Source of the DNA: Microbacterium sp. SA39
Lineage (GTDB): Bacteria; Actinomycetota; Actinomycetes; Actinomycetales; Microbacteriaceae
NCBI RefSeq assembly: GCF_000967865.1
Contig: NZ_JXRU01000027.1
Span: 60,977 to 124,976, forward strand
Direction of reading: 5' to 3'
DNA: 64,000 bases
Shown here: piece after piece, positions 54,796 to 62,980 of the stretch
Layout of the letters: each line of letters starts with the position of its first letter
How positions within the stretch are numbered: the first letter of the stretch is position 1
Position numbers and translations under genes: made by a program
Notes under the pieces: generated by a model
Databases searched by the model: none
What the model was told of the DNA's origin: nothing
The model's input: only the letters and a program-made list of their open reading frames with translations

Positions 54796-55583
54796 TTCGA
54801 CTCCCTCCGGTCGCTCAGTACGTCGCATGCGTTCTCCGGGCTGTCGGTGCGGGTTTCGGGGAGGAAGGCGTCGAGGTCGTCGACGACGACGGTCGCGCCG
54901 GCCTTGCGCAGAGCATCGGCACCCGTGCCGCGGTCCACCCCGATGACGGTCGCGAAACCGGCTGCGGCGGCGGATGCTGCGCCGGAGGTGGCATCCTCGA
55001 TGGCGACCGCACGTGCCGGGTCGACGCCGAGTGCGGCGGCGCCGGCCGCGAACATGTCGGCGGCGGGCTTCGAGGCGAGGCGATCGCGCTCCGCGACGAC
55101 GCCATCGACCACGATGCGGAAGAACGAGCGGATGCCGGCGGCGGCGAGCACCTCTTCGGCGTTCTTCGAGCTCGACACGACGCCGAGGGGAACTCCGGCG
55201 GCGTGCAGCTTCTCGACGAGCGCGAGCGACCCGGGGTACGGGGCGATGCCCTCGCTCCGGAGCGAGATCGCGAAGGCGGCGTTCTTGCGGTTGCCGATGC
55301 CGCAGACGGTCTCGGCCGCCGGATCGTCGTCGACGTCGCCCCAGGGAACCTCGACGTTGCGGCTCTGCATCAGAGTCGCGACGCCGTCATAGCGCTTCTT
55401 GCCGTCGACATAGTCGTAGTAGTCGGCATCCGTGTACGGAGGCGCGATCCCCCACCGCTCGAAGACGTCATCGAAGACGACCTTCCACGCCCGCATGTGC
55501 ACCTCCGCCGTCGGCGTGAGCACGCCGTCGAGGTCGAAGAGCACACCGTCGGCGCGGAGCAGATCGGGCAGGGCTTCTGGCAC
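54792..55583 (-). CDS. HAD-superfamily beta-phosphoglucomutase-like protein
   Basis: A 263-residue HAD protein of the beta-phosphoglucomutase branch. Motif I is L-F-D-L-D-G-V-L-T-P near 15, followed by the helical cap, motif II V-S-S-S-K near 140, the Lys in L-A-S-K-P-A-A-D near 171 and motif III/IV in I-E-D-A-T-S-G near 196. The start is the GTG at 55581-55583, with GGAGG 5 bp upstream. Coupling to a GH65 phosphorylase implies that it converts beta-glucose 1-phosphate to glucose 6-phosphate. An alternative trehalose-phosphatase-like activity is less likely. No sugar transporter lies in the window. Confidence 0.88.
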   Translation of the reverse strand: MPEALPDLLRADGVLFDLDGVLTPTAEVHMRAWKVVFDDVFERWGIAPPYTDADYYDYVDGKKRYDGVATLMQSRNVEVPWGDVDDDPAAETVCGIGNRKNAAFAISLRSEGIAPYPGSLALVEKLHAAGVPLGVVSSSKNAEEVLAAAGIRSFFRIVVDGVVAERDRLASKPAADMFAAGAAALGVDPARAVAIEDATSGAASAAAAGFATVIGVDRGTGADALRKAGATVVVDDLDAFLPETRTDSPENACDVLSDRRESK

Positions 55584-55687
55584 AGGAGCCTCCAGGAGAA
55601 GGGCGATGATTGTCCGGCACCTCTCCGTGCCACTGTGCAAGCGTAATGGCGTGCGGCGCACTCGGGTAACCCCGGCGCGGCTTCGGA

Positions 55688-56908
55688 TCAGAGGAGCTCT
55701 GCGGTCTGACGGGCGATCTGCAGTTCCTCGTTCGTCGGAACCACCAGAACCTTGACCCTGGAGGTGTCGGAGGAGATCACGCGGACGCCGCGATCGCGTG
55801 CCTCGTTGCGGGTCGGATCGACCTCGACACCGGCGAATCCGAGGGTCGCCAGTGCCTCGGATCTGACCCGCGCGGCGTTCTCGCCGACGCCGGCGGTGAA
55901 CGAGACCACGTCCACACCGCCGAGCTGCGCGATGTAGGCGCCGGCGTAGGCGCGCAGACGATGGATGTAGACGTCGAAGGCCAGCATCGCCGAGGCATCC
56001 CCGGCATCGACGCCGGCGAGGATGTCGCGCATGTCGCTGCGCCCGGCGAGGCCGAGGAGACCGCTCCGGCTGTTGAGCAGCGCGTCGAGGTCGTCGATCG
56101 AAAGGTCTGCTCGGCGGGAGAGATGCACGAGAACTGCGGGATCCAGGTCGCCCGAGCGCGTGCCCATCACCAGACCCTCGAGCGGAGTCAGGCCCATCGA
56201 CGTCTCGACGGAACGACCGCCGTCGATCGCGGTGACCGATGCACCGTTGCCGAGGTGGAAGACGATCTGGCGGAGGTCGGCCAGGTCGCGGCCGAGGAAC
56301 GCCGCCGCCTTCTCGCTCACATACTGATGACTGGTGCCGTGGAAGCCGTAGCGGCGCACCCGGTGCTCGGCCGCGAGTTCGGCGTCGATCGCGTACGTGT
56401 AGGCCGCCGGCGGCAAGGTCTGATGGAACGCGGTGTCGAACACGGCGACGTGCGGCACGTCGGTGAACGCGGTTCGAGCGGCTCGGATCCCCGCGAGGTT
56501 CGCCGGGTTGTGCAGCGGAGCGAGGACGGCGAGCTCATCGATCTGGCGCTCGACGTCGTCGTCGATCAGGGTCGGCGCGAAGAAGCGGGCGCCGCCGTGC
56601 ACGACCCGGTGCCCGACGGCGACCGGCGGCTGCTCGTCCAGCGACGGACCGTGCGCGGCGAACTGGGCGAGCATGACCGCGAAGGCATCGTGATGGTCGG
56701 CGATCGGTTGCTCGGTGCGGTAGGTCGCGTCGAGCATCGTCGCCACGGCATCCGCTTCCGTGTCCGGACGGACGGTGTGCGAGACCGGGCTGGCGTCCTG
56801 GCCGATCCGTTCGATGAGTCCGCTCGCGAGCTCGTTCTCGGTGTCGACGTCCATGAGGCTGTACTTCAGCGAGGAGGATCCGCTGTTGATGACGAGGATC
56901 GCGCTCAT
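55688..56908 (-). CDS. ackA: Acetate kinase
   Basis: A 406-residue ASKHA-fold kinase converting acetyl phosphate and ADP to acetate and ATP. It opens with I-N-S-G-S-S-S-L-K (residues 7-15), has H-R-V-V-H-G-G near 100, Y-G-F-H-G-T-S-H near 190 and F-T-A-G-V-G-E-N near 335, all active-site motifs. The ATG at 56906-56908 overlaps the vapC stop by four bases and has GGAGG inside vapC, so its translation depends on vapC. pta lies just beyond vapBC. The direct pta-ackA arrangement seen in most bacteria has been split by the toxin-antitoxin genes. Confidence 0.97.
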   Translation of the reverse strand: MSAILVINSGSSSLKYSLMDVDTENELASGLIERIGQDASPVSHTVRPDTEADAVATMLDATYRTEQPIADHHDAFAVMLAQFAAHGPSLDEQPPVAVGHRVVHGGARFFAPTLIDDDVERQIDELAVLAPLHNPANLAGIRAARTAFTDVPHVAVFDTAFHQTLPPAAYTYAIDAELAAEHRVRRYGFHGTSHQYVSEKAAAFLGRDLADLRQIVFHLGNGASVTAIDGGRSVETSMGLTPLEGLVMGTRSGDLDPAVLVHLSRRADLSIDDLDALLNSRSGLLGLAGRSDMRDILAGVDAGDASAMLAFDVYIHRLRAYAGAYIAQLGGVDVVSFTAGVGENAARVRSEALATLGFAGVEVDPTRNEARDRGVRVISSDTSRVKVLVVPTNEELQIARQTAELL

Positions 56909-57312
56909 GCCTTGCCTCCGGCGTGCTGTCCTGGCGCATGCGGCCGCACGCCCATGGCGAGCGCGGCCTCCGCCATCCGCAGGTCGTAGGTCAGAATCCG
57001 ATCCACACCGATGGCGACCGCCGCTGCGACATGCAACGCATCCAGTGAGCGCAGCCCTCGCCCGGGGAGCAGTCCTGCTTCCCGGAAGAGCCCCGGCGGC
57101 ACTTCATACAGGCTCACGCCGTCGAGAAGGTCGGTGACGTCTGTCTGGGCGAGGTCGTGCGAATGCGCGGAACGCCGCAGCTCGGTCTCGAGCAGATAGC
57201 ACGCCACGAGGTCGGGCTGCTCGCCAGCGATGGCAGCCGCGAGTGCGTCCGACTCCTCCTCGTTCACGATCAGCTTCAACGCGGCGGACGTGTCGATGTA
57301 CCAGCGGCTCAC
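56905..57312 (-). CDS. vapC: VapC-type PIN-domain toxin
   Basis: A 135-residue PIN-domain ribonuclease. The metal-binding acidic residues are D7 in Y-I-D-T-S-A, E42 in L-L-E-T-E-L, D91 in S-L-D-A-L-H and D110 in T-Y-D-L-R, all in their expected places, so the nuclease site looks intact. VapC toxins cleave tRNA or rRNA when released from the antitoxin. The GTG at 57310-57312 overlaps the antitoxin stop by four bases. The end overlaps ackA by four, so vapB-vapC-ackA form a coupled chain. The target RNA is not predictable here. Confidence 0.88.
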   Translation of the reverse strand: MSRWYIDTSAALKLIVNEEESDALAAAIAGEQPDLVACYLLETELRRSAHSHDLAQTDVTDLLDGVSLYEVPPGLFREAGLLPGRGLRSLDALHVAAAVAIGVDRILTYDLRMAEAALAMGVRPHAPGQHAGGKA

Positions 57313-57557
57313 CGATCTCCCCGCAGGTCGTCGAGAACTTCGGCCGTCGGGATCGCGACATCGGATCGTCTCAGCTTGGACGGATCCAGGCGGTTTCGCG
57401 CGGGCTTGACGCATCGCAGACCCGCGTCGCCCGTGTAGGGCGTCAGGCTCGCGACGGGGGCGCCACGACGGGTGACCGTGAAGGTCTCGCCGAGTTCCAC
57501 CTCATCGATGATGCTCGCGTTCTCGTTGCGGAGTTCGCGCTGACTGATCGTCTTCAT
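57309..57557 (-). CDS. vapB: Phd/VapB-type antitoxin
   Basis: An 82-residue antitoxin with a Phd/YefM-like N-terminal DNA-binding fold (I-S-Q-R-E-L-R-N-E-N-A near residue 4 and T-V-T-R-R-G-A-P-V-A near 28) and a C-terminal tail that should wrap the toxin. I chose the ATG at 57555-57557 even though it has no ribosome-binding site, because a TACACT -10 at 57564-57569 would start the message almost at this ATG (leaderless). An ATG nine codons earlier would overlap that promoter. Two GTGCTAC repeats next to the -10 are probable operator sites. Confidence 0.85.
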   Translation of the reverse strand: MKTISQRELRNENASIIDEVELGETFTVTRRGAPVASLTPYTGDAGLRCVKPARNRLDPSKLRRSDVAIPTAEVLDDLRGDR

Positions 57558-57563
57558 GCCGAT

Positions 57564-57584
57564 AGTGTAGCACTTCCGTAGCAC
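57564..57584 (-). promoter_or_regulatory. vapBC promoter and direct-repeat operator
   Basis: On the minus strand TACACT (57564-57569) is the -10 box. Two GTGCTAC heptamers (57567-57573 and 57578-57584) are spaced by 11 nt and overlap it. This suits autorepression by the antitoxin. The -35 is weak. Confidence 0.5.
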
Positions 57585-57613
57585 ACCGGTTCGGGCGGAG
57601 GTGGACGCGAGCC

Positions 57614-59722
57614 CTATTGCTGCGCCTGGATCGCCGTGATGGCGACCGTGTTGACGATGTCGTCGACGAGTGCACCGCGCGAGAGGTCGTTGATGGGCTT
57701 GTTGAGGCCCTGCAGCACCGGGCCGATCGCAACGGCGCCCGCCGACCGCTGCACCGCCTTGTAGGTGTTGTTGCCCGTGTTGAGGTCGGGGAACACGAAC
57801 ACGGTCGCTCGGCCGGCGACTGCCGAGTCGGGCAGCTTCGCCTTCGCGACGGCGGCGTCAGCGGCGGCGTCGTACTGGATCGGCCCCTCCACCAGCAGCT
57901 CGGGCGCCCGCTCGCGCACGAGGGCGGTGGCCGCGCGCACCTTGTCGACGTCGGCGCCGGATCCCGATTCCCCCGTCGAGTACGACAGCATCGCGACGCG
58001 CGGCTCGATGCCGAAATGCTGTGCCGTCGCGGCCGAGGAGATGGCGATGTCGGCCAGCTGCTCGCTCGTCGGATCGGGGATCACGGCGCAGTCGCCGTAG
58101 ACGAGCACGCGGTCGGCCAGCGCCATCAGGAACACGCTGGAGACCACATTGACTCCCGGCTTCGTCTTGATGATCTCGAAGGACGGACGGATCGTGTGCG
58201 CCGTGGTGTGCGCAGCACCCGAGACCATGCCGTCGGCGAGCCCCAGATGCACCATCATCGTGCCGAAATACGACACGTCGGTGACCGTGTCGGCGGCCTG
58301 AGCGAGGGTGATGCCCTTGTGCGCGCGCAGTCGCGCGTACTCCGCAGCGAACCGCTCGACCAGTTCGGGATCGGTGGTGCTGATGACCTGCGCCGCGGCG
58401 ATGTCCACACCGAGCTCGATGGCGCGCGCACGCACAGCGGCCTCGTCGCCGAGGATCGTGAGATCGGCGACCTCCCGGGCGATCAGGGTCGCGGCCGCAC
58501 GGAGGATGCGGTCGTCGTCGCCCTCGGGGAGGACGATGCGCCGCCGATCGGCGCGGGCGCGCTCGATGAGGCCGTACTCGAACATCAGCGGCGTGACGAC
58601 GCGCGACTCGGCGAGACCGAGCTGCGTGGTGAGCTCGACGATGTCGACGTGCGTCTGGAAGAGACCGAGGGCGCGGTCGTAGCGCGAGCGGGAATCTGCG
58701 GAGATGCGACCGCGCGTTCCCATGACCCGCACCGCGGTGTCGTACGTGCCGAGGTCGGTCGTGATGATCGGGACCGATGACGAGAATCCGTCGAGGAGCT
58801 GCACGATCGGGTCCGGCAGCGGGAACGGACCGTTGAGGATGATGCCGGCGATGCGCGGGAACGTGCCGGAGGAATCCGCGAGCAGCGCGGCGAGCAGCAC
58901 TTCGGTGCGGTCGGCGGGGATCACCACGACCGCCTCCTCGGTCAGCCGCGGAAGCACGTTCACCATCGACATCCCCGCGACGACGATGGTGAGCGCTTCG
59001 CGCCCGAGCCGGTCGTCGTCGCCCTTGAGCAGCTTCCCGTCGACGGCGGTGAGGATGCTGCGGATCGAGGGAGCGACGAGATTGCGGTCCTCCGGGATCG
59101 CCCACACCGGGGTCCCGTCCTGCGGCAGCGCTGCCGAGACTTCGGCGATGATCTCGTCGAGAGCCCCGGGATCGGCACGGTTGACGACGACGGCGAACAG
59201 CTCGGCCCGCTCTTCCGCGAGCTCGGAAAGGGCGAGGGAAGCGATCTTGCTCACGCCGGATGCCGCGCGCGCGGTCGTCGTGCCGAGCTGCTCGGCCTGC
59301 CGCTGCTGATCGCGTCCGCTGAGGACCAGCAGCACGGGGGCGGCGAGATTCGCGGCGATGCGCGCGTTGTAGCCGAGCTCCGCCGGGCTCGCGACGTCGG
59401 TGTAGTCGCTGCCGATGATGACCACCGCGTCGCACTGCGCTTCGACGGCCTTGAAGCGCGCCACGATCGTCGACAGCGCTGCGTCGGGATCGCTGCGCAC
59501 ATCGTCGTAGGTGACGCCGATGCAGTCCTCGTAGTCGAGGTGCACCCCGTCGTGCGCGAGCATCAGGTCGAGGATCTCGTCGCGCTCGGTGACGGACCGG
59601 GCGATCGGGCGGAACACCCCCACCCGGGGCGACACGCGCATCAGAGCGTCGAGCGCCCCGAGGGCGATCGTCGACTTTCCGGTATGGCCTTCGGCCGAGG
59701 TCACATAGATGCTTCTCGCCAC
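57614..59722 (-). CDS. pta: Phosphate acetyltransferase, long form
   Basis: A 702-residue enzyme converting acetyl-CoA and phosphate to acetyl phosphate. The N-terminal part (residues 1-220) is a P-loop-like domain starting V-T-S-A-E-G-H-T-G-K-S-T, a DRTGG domain follows at about 225-335, and the catalytic PTA domain spans about 380-695 with L-P-E-G-D-D-D-R near 392 and S-Y-S-T-G-E-S-G-S-G near 590. This is the long, regulated form, as in E. coli. The GTG at 59720-59722 is the start. vapBC separates it from ackA by 700 bp. Confidence 0.96.
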   Translation of the reverse strand: MARSIYVTSAEGHTGKSTIALGALDALMRVSPRVGVFRPIARSVTERDEILDLMLAHDGVHLDYEDCIGVTYDDVRSDPDAALSTIVARFKAVEAQCDAVVIIGSDYTDVASPAELGYNARIAANLAAPVLLVLSGRDQQRQAEQLGTTTARAASGVSKIASLALSELAEERAELFAVVVNRADPGALDEIIAEVSAALPQDGTPVWAIPEDRNLVAPSIRSILTAVDGKLLKGDDDRLGREALTIVVAGMSMVNVLPRLTEEAVVVIPADRTEVLLAALLADSSGTFPRIAGIILNGPFPLPDPIVQLLDGFSSSVPIITTDLGTYDTAVRVMGTRGRISADSRSRYDRALGLFQTHVDIVELTTQLGLAESRVVTPLMFEYGLIERARADRRRIVLPEGDDDRILRAAATLIAREVADLTILGDEAAVRARAIELGVDIAAAQVISTTDPELVERFAAEYARLRAHKGITLAQAADTVTDVSYFGTMMVHLGLADGMVSGAAHTTAHTIRPSFEIIKTKPGVNVVSSVFLMALADRVLVYGDCAVIPDPTSEQLADIAISSAATAQHFGIEPRVAMLSYSTGESGSGADVDKVRAATALVRERAPELLVEGPIQYDAAADAAVAKAKLPDSAVAGRATVFVFPDLNTGNNTYKAVQRSAGAVAIGPVLQGLNKPINDLSRGALVDDIVNTVAITAIQAQQ

Positions 59723-59731
59723 GGGTTCAGC

Positions 59732-60469
59732 TTAGGCGCGGCCGGCGACACACGCGCCGGCGAGGGTGTCGACGATCGTCGCGGCATCCTCCTGGAATCG
59801 CGCGTAGTAGTCGCGATCCGTGTTCACCTGGACCCGGTGGATCGCATGCGACGGCGGCAGCTGCTGCCAGTCGGGCAGCCGTCCCAGCCGCTCGAAGAAC
59901 AGGGTGGCCGAGGTGGCGGGGTCCATCCGCGCCTCGACGGTGCCCCACCACTCCTGCTGCTGGAAGAGGCCGATGCTCGTCGTCCGCGTACCGTCGGGAT
60001 TGGTGAAGCCGCGCGTCTCCCAATCCCCGTAATCGATGTTGCGCAGGCTGCTCTCGCCCATGGCCGTCATGACGCCGAGGATCTGGCCGTCGCGCCCGAA
60101 GCCCAGAGCGGATGCCGTGGTCACGATCGTCGCCGCATTCTCGAGCTGTTCGCCGCTCCACCCTTCGACGCCCGCCTCCGGGAAGGTCGCCGGGTCGTCG
60201 ATGCAGATCGCCGCGGGCTCACGGGCCAGCCCGAGCGGGATGAGGACCAGGAACGCTGCAGCGAAGGCGACTGCGCCCGTCCAGGCCAGAATGCGGCGCA
60301 GCATCCGTCGACGACGCAGGCGGAGGGCAGCCTGCTTTCGCGCCCCGGGCTTGCGGCGTTTCACGCGTGCCGCGCCCGAACTGCGGGATCTTCGCGGCTG
60401 TGCGCTTTTCGGCTTTGTTCGTCCTCGGCCGGCAGACGTTCTACCGGGAGCGGCCCGCCGGGCAGTCAT
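59732..60469 (-). CDS. Membrane-anchored lysozyme-like domain protein
   Basis: A 245-residue protein. A very basic N-terminus (residues 1-60, many R/K) precedes one membrane span at about 65-82, followed by an exported domain. That domain has G-E-S-S-L-R-N, S-I-G-L-F-Q-Q and W-G-T near the centre, a pattern seen in actinobacterial transglycosylase-like proteins, where the first Glu would be catalytic. The ATG at 60467-60469 overlaps the rhomboid stop by four bases. Cell-wall cleavage is an inference. Parts of pta lie immediately downstream. Confidence 0.72.
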   Translation of the reverse strand: MTARRAAPGRTSAGRGRTKPKSAQPRRSRSSGAARVKRRKPGARKQAALRLRRRRMLRRILAWTGAVAFAAAFLVLIPLGLAREPAAICIDDPATFPEAGVEGWSGEQLENAATIVTTASALGFGRDGQILGVMTAMGESSLRNIDYGDWETRGFTNPDGTRTTSIGLFQQQEWWGTVEARMDPATSATLFFERLGRLPDWQQLPPSHAIHRVQVNTDRDYYARFQEDAATIVDTLAGACVAGRA

Positions 60470-61083
60470 CGGGTGAGGGCGTCGCGATCCGGACGGCGAC
60501 GGCTGGCAAGAGCGGCGACACCGCCACCGATCGCACCGAACAGATGGCCTTGCCAGGACACGCCCTCGGCGACACCGAAGACGCCGGCGAGCATCGTGCC
60601 GCCATAGAGCGCGACGACGACGATGGCGATCACGGCGTACAGGATGCGGTGCGCGACCCGCCCGGAAGCGAAGGCGCGCAGCACGACGTAGCCGAAGTAG
60701 CCGAACACGAGTCCGGAAGCGCCGACAGTGAGCGTGCCCGGCGCGTTGAACACCCACGTGCCGATGCCGCCGACGATCGCGATGATCGCCGTGACGGCCC
60801 AGAAACGCCGCGCGCCTTCGACGGCGACCAGGCAGCCGAGCACGAGGAACGGCACCGAGTTGGCGATGAGGTGGGCCCAGTTCGCATGCAGCAGAGGAGC
60901 CAACACGATGCCGCCGAGTCCGGAGAGATCCCACGACCGCAGGCCGAAACCGGTGAACGAGCCGGGCAGGATCGCGTCGACGATCTGGACGAGCCACATC
61001 AGTGCGAGCAGGATGACCGGCGAGGCGAACCGGCCGAGGGCGTTGCTCGTGCGCTGCGCGTTGGCGGTGTTCCTGGGCGGCAT
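60466..61083 (-). CDS. Rhomboid family intramembrane serine protease
   Basis: A 205-residue membrane protein with six spans. The catalytic Ser is in G-A-S-G-L-V-F-G near 123 and the His in W-Q-G-H-L-F-G-A near 181, and the H-L-I-A-N motif of rhomboids is near 71. These form the Ser-His dyad within the membrane. The ATG at 61081-61083 is chosen; a GTG three codons earlier is possible. It is coupled to a membrane-anchored lysozyme-like protein, which might be its substrate, although this is only a guess. Confidence 0.85.
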   Translation of the reverse strand: MPPRNTANAQRTSNALGRFASPVILLALMWLVQIVDAILPGSFTGFGLRSWDLSGLGGIVLAPLLHANWAHLIANSVPFLVLGCLVAVEGARRFWAVTAIIAIVGGIGTWVFNAPGTLTVGASGLVFGYFGYVVLRAFASGRVAHRILYAVIAIVVVALYGGTMLAGVFGVAEGVSWQGHLFGAIGGGVAALASRRRPDRDALTR

Positions 61084-61197
61084 GACGGTCACGTGCTGAT
61101 TGTCGCAGGACTTCCCCGGAGTCGACTGAGTAAGGCCGTGCCGCACCTGCAGGCAAGATTGGTGCGAACTCAATCGACAGAATCGAGCAATACGGAT

Positions 61198-61791
61198 GTG
61201 AGCCAAGACAACGAGGTGATTGAACGCTCGATACGCGAGCCCGCTGTCTTCGAGACGCTGTATGGCCGTCATGCAACATCGATCTACCGGTACGCGGCGC
61301 AACGTCTCGGCGATCACGCTGCGGAAGATGTGATGGCGGAGACGTTCTTGGTGGCCTTCGAGCGGCGCTCGGCGTACGACGTCACAGTGCTGAATGCGCG
61401 GCCGTGGCTGCTCGGCATAGCCACGCGGCTCATGCGTAAGCATGTTCGAGTGGAGGCCATCGCGTGGAAGGGCGTGTCGGCTGATCTCGCGGCGCAGATC
61501 GTTCCGGACTTAATCGAACAGGCAGGCGCGCGCATCGATGCGGAACGCCTCGCTCGTCGCCTCACGAAGGCTCTTCGTCGGCTCTCGAAAGCAGACCGCG
61601 ACACTCTCCTGCTCTACGCCTGGAGCGACCTCGACTACGCGTCGATCGCCTCTGCCATGCAGGTGCCGATCGGCACGGTGCGCTCACGACTGAGCCGGGC
61701 GAGGCGGCATCTGCGCCGCGCTGCCGGACTTCCCCTCATCGAACAGGAGACGGATCATGGACGAGTTGACGCTGCTCCGAAGCACGCGTGA
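61198..61791 (+). CDS. ECF-type RNA polymerase sigma factor
   Basis: A 197-residue sigma factor. Region 2 shows L-Y-G-R-H-A-T-S-I-Y-R-Y and A-E-D-V-M-A-E-T-F-L-V-A-F-E, and region 4 shows D-R-D-T-L-L-L-Y-A-W and G-T-V-R-S-R-L-S-R-A-R. Codon choice is less G/C-strict here than in the rest of the window. The GTG at 61198 is the chosen start; a GTG at 61162 is an alternative, and both have poor ribosome-binding sites. The gene overlaps a CU044_5270-type membrane protein gene by 35 bp, the usual partner of this sigma subgroup. Confidence 0.87.
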   Translation: MSQDNEVIERSIREPAVFETLYGRHATSIYRYAAQRLGDHAAEDVMAETFLVAFERRSAYDVTVLNARPWLLGIATRLMRKHVRVEAIAWKGVSADLAAQIVPDLIEQAGARIDAERLARRLTKALRRLSKADRDTLLLYAWSDLDYASIASAMQVPIGTVRSRLSRARRHLRRAAGLPLIEQETDHGRVDAAPKHA

Positions 61792-62914
61792 CCGGACGCG
61801 CGAGCCGAGCCGACAAGCGCTGGAACACGGGCGAGCCGCGCTCCTCTCCCACATCGACGGCGAGATCCCCGTCGCGCTCTTCTCGAAGCTGGGTGAAGAC
61901 GCGAGGTTCGCGCCGGAAAGAGTTCGGCGCCGCCGGCGCACCGTGGCCTGGGCAGGGTTCTCCGTCCTCGGAGCCACGTGTCTGACCGTCGCGCTCGCGG
62001 CCACGAACGTGCTGGGATTCGCCGGGTGGAACGCGGGAGCCGACCCTGCTGCCGCTAGCGTGCTCAACTCCGCAGCGGTCGCCGCAATCGAGGTCAGCGA
62101 CCCGGTCGTAGGCCCAGGGCAGTACCTGTCCGTCCGAACCGACGGCGTCTTCTCCGTGACGGGAACGCTGGAAGAGGACGCCGAGCGGATCAGAGACGAG
62201 GACGACGGGAACGTCCAGGACTCCGACATGGTGTCCGCGCTGGAGTCGTATCATGACGAGCTCTACATCCCCGCAGATCGCAGCGATGACTGGGTGTGGA
62301 TCCAATGCATGCGAGCACCCGTGCAGACCTTCGGCCCCAGATCGGAGATATTCGCGAACGAAGAGCTCGCGATCCGCGACGAGCACGACGCGCACACCAT
62401 CCGTTTCTTCTCCGGCGGCATCACACCGGGAGGCGGCAGCTTCGGCGGATATCACCAAGGGATGAGCCGGAGTGATGACTACGACGCTCTCCCGAGGGAC
62501 CCGCGCCAACTCCTCGACAGCATCTACGAACTGAACGGGAACTCCGGCCAATCGCGCGACGGACAGGCGCTCGGATGGATCATGGATGTGCTGCGGGCAG
62601 GCACGGTTCCCGCTGACTTCCGCGCCGCGCTGTATCAGGCCGCGGCCCGGATTCCGGGCGTGGAGATCGTCGAAGACCAAGCCACCCTCAATGGAACCAC
62701 CGGAATCGCGATCGGCCGCCTGGAAAGGGCTGACAACGTCCGCTACGACCTCATCGTCGATCCCGAAACCGGACGGTACATCGGCGAGCGGCAGGTGACC
62801 CTCGATGGATACGCCGGCATTCCCGCAGGTACCGCTCGGGGCTGGACCACTGTGACGACCAGCGTCGTCGCCGCCGCACCGACTGATGTCTCGACGTGCG
62901 GCGTGAGCGGCTAG
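61757..62914 (+). CDS. CU044_5270 family membrane protein, sigma-factor partner
   Basis: A 385-residue protein with a basic cytoplasmic part (residues 1-60), one membrane span (about 65-87) and a large extracytoplasmic domain with E-V-S-D-P-V-V-G-P-G-Q-Y near 115 and Y-D-L-I-V-D-P-E-T-G near 335. This matches the CU044_5270 family, found next to ECF sigma factors in actinobacteria and probably acting as anti-sigma or sensor. The ATG at 61757 has AGGAGA upstream and overlaps the sigma gene. Confidence 0.82.
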   Translation: MDELTLLRSTRDRTREPSRQALEHGRAALLSHIDGEIPVALFSKLGEDARFAPERVRRRRRTVAWAGFSVLGATCLTVALAATNVLGFAGWNAGADPAAASVLNSAAVAAIEVSDPVVGPGQYLSVRTDGVFSVTGTLEEDAERIRDEDDGNVQDSDMVSALESYHDELYIPADRSDDWVWIQCMRAPVQTFGPRSEIFANEELAIRDEHDAHTIRFFSGGITPGGGSFGGYHQGMSRSDDYDALPRDPRQLLDSIYELNGNSGQSRDGQALGWIMDVLRAGTVPADFRAALYQAAARIPGVEIVEDQATLNGTTGIAIGRLERADNVRYDLIVDPETGRYIGERQVTLDGYAGIPAGTARGWTTVTTSVVAAAPTDVSTCGVSG

Positions 62915-62917
62915 AAA

Positions 62918-62943
62918 TGATCGGCGGGCGCATGCGCCATCAG
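62918..62943. terminator. Possible terminator between CU044_5270-type gene and HNH gene
   Basis: TGAT and ATCA flank a palindrome GGCGCATGCGCC with a small bulge. It sits between convergent genes but has no U tract. Confidence 0.35.
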
Positions 62944-62980
62944 ATACGGACGACGTCACGGTGTACCGGTGCGGATCGGT

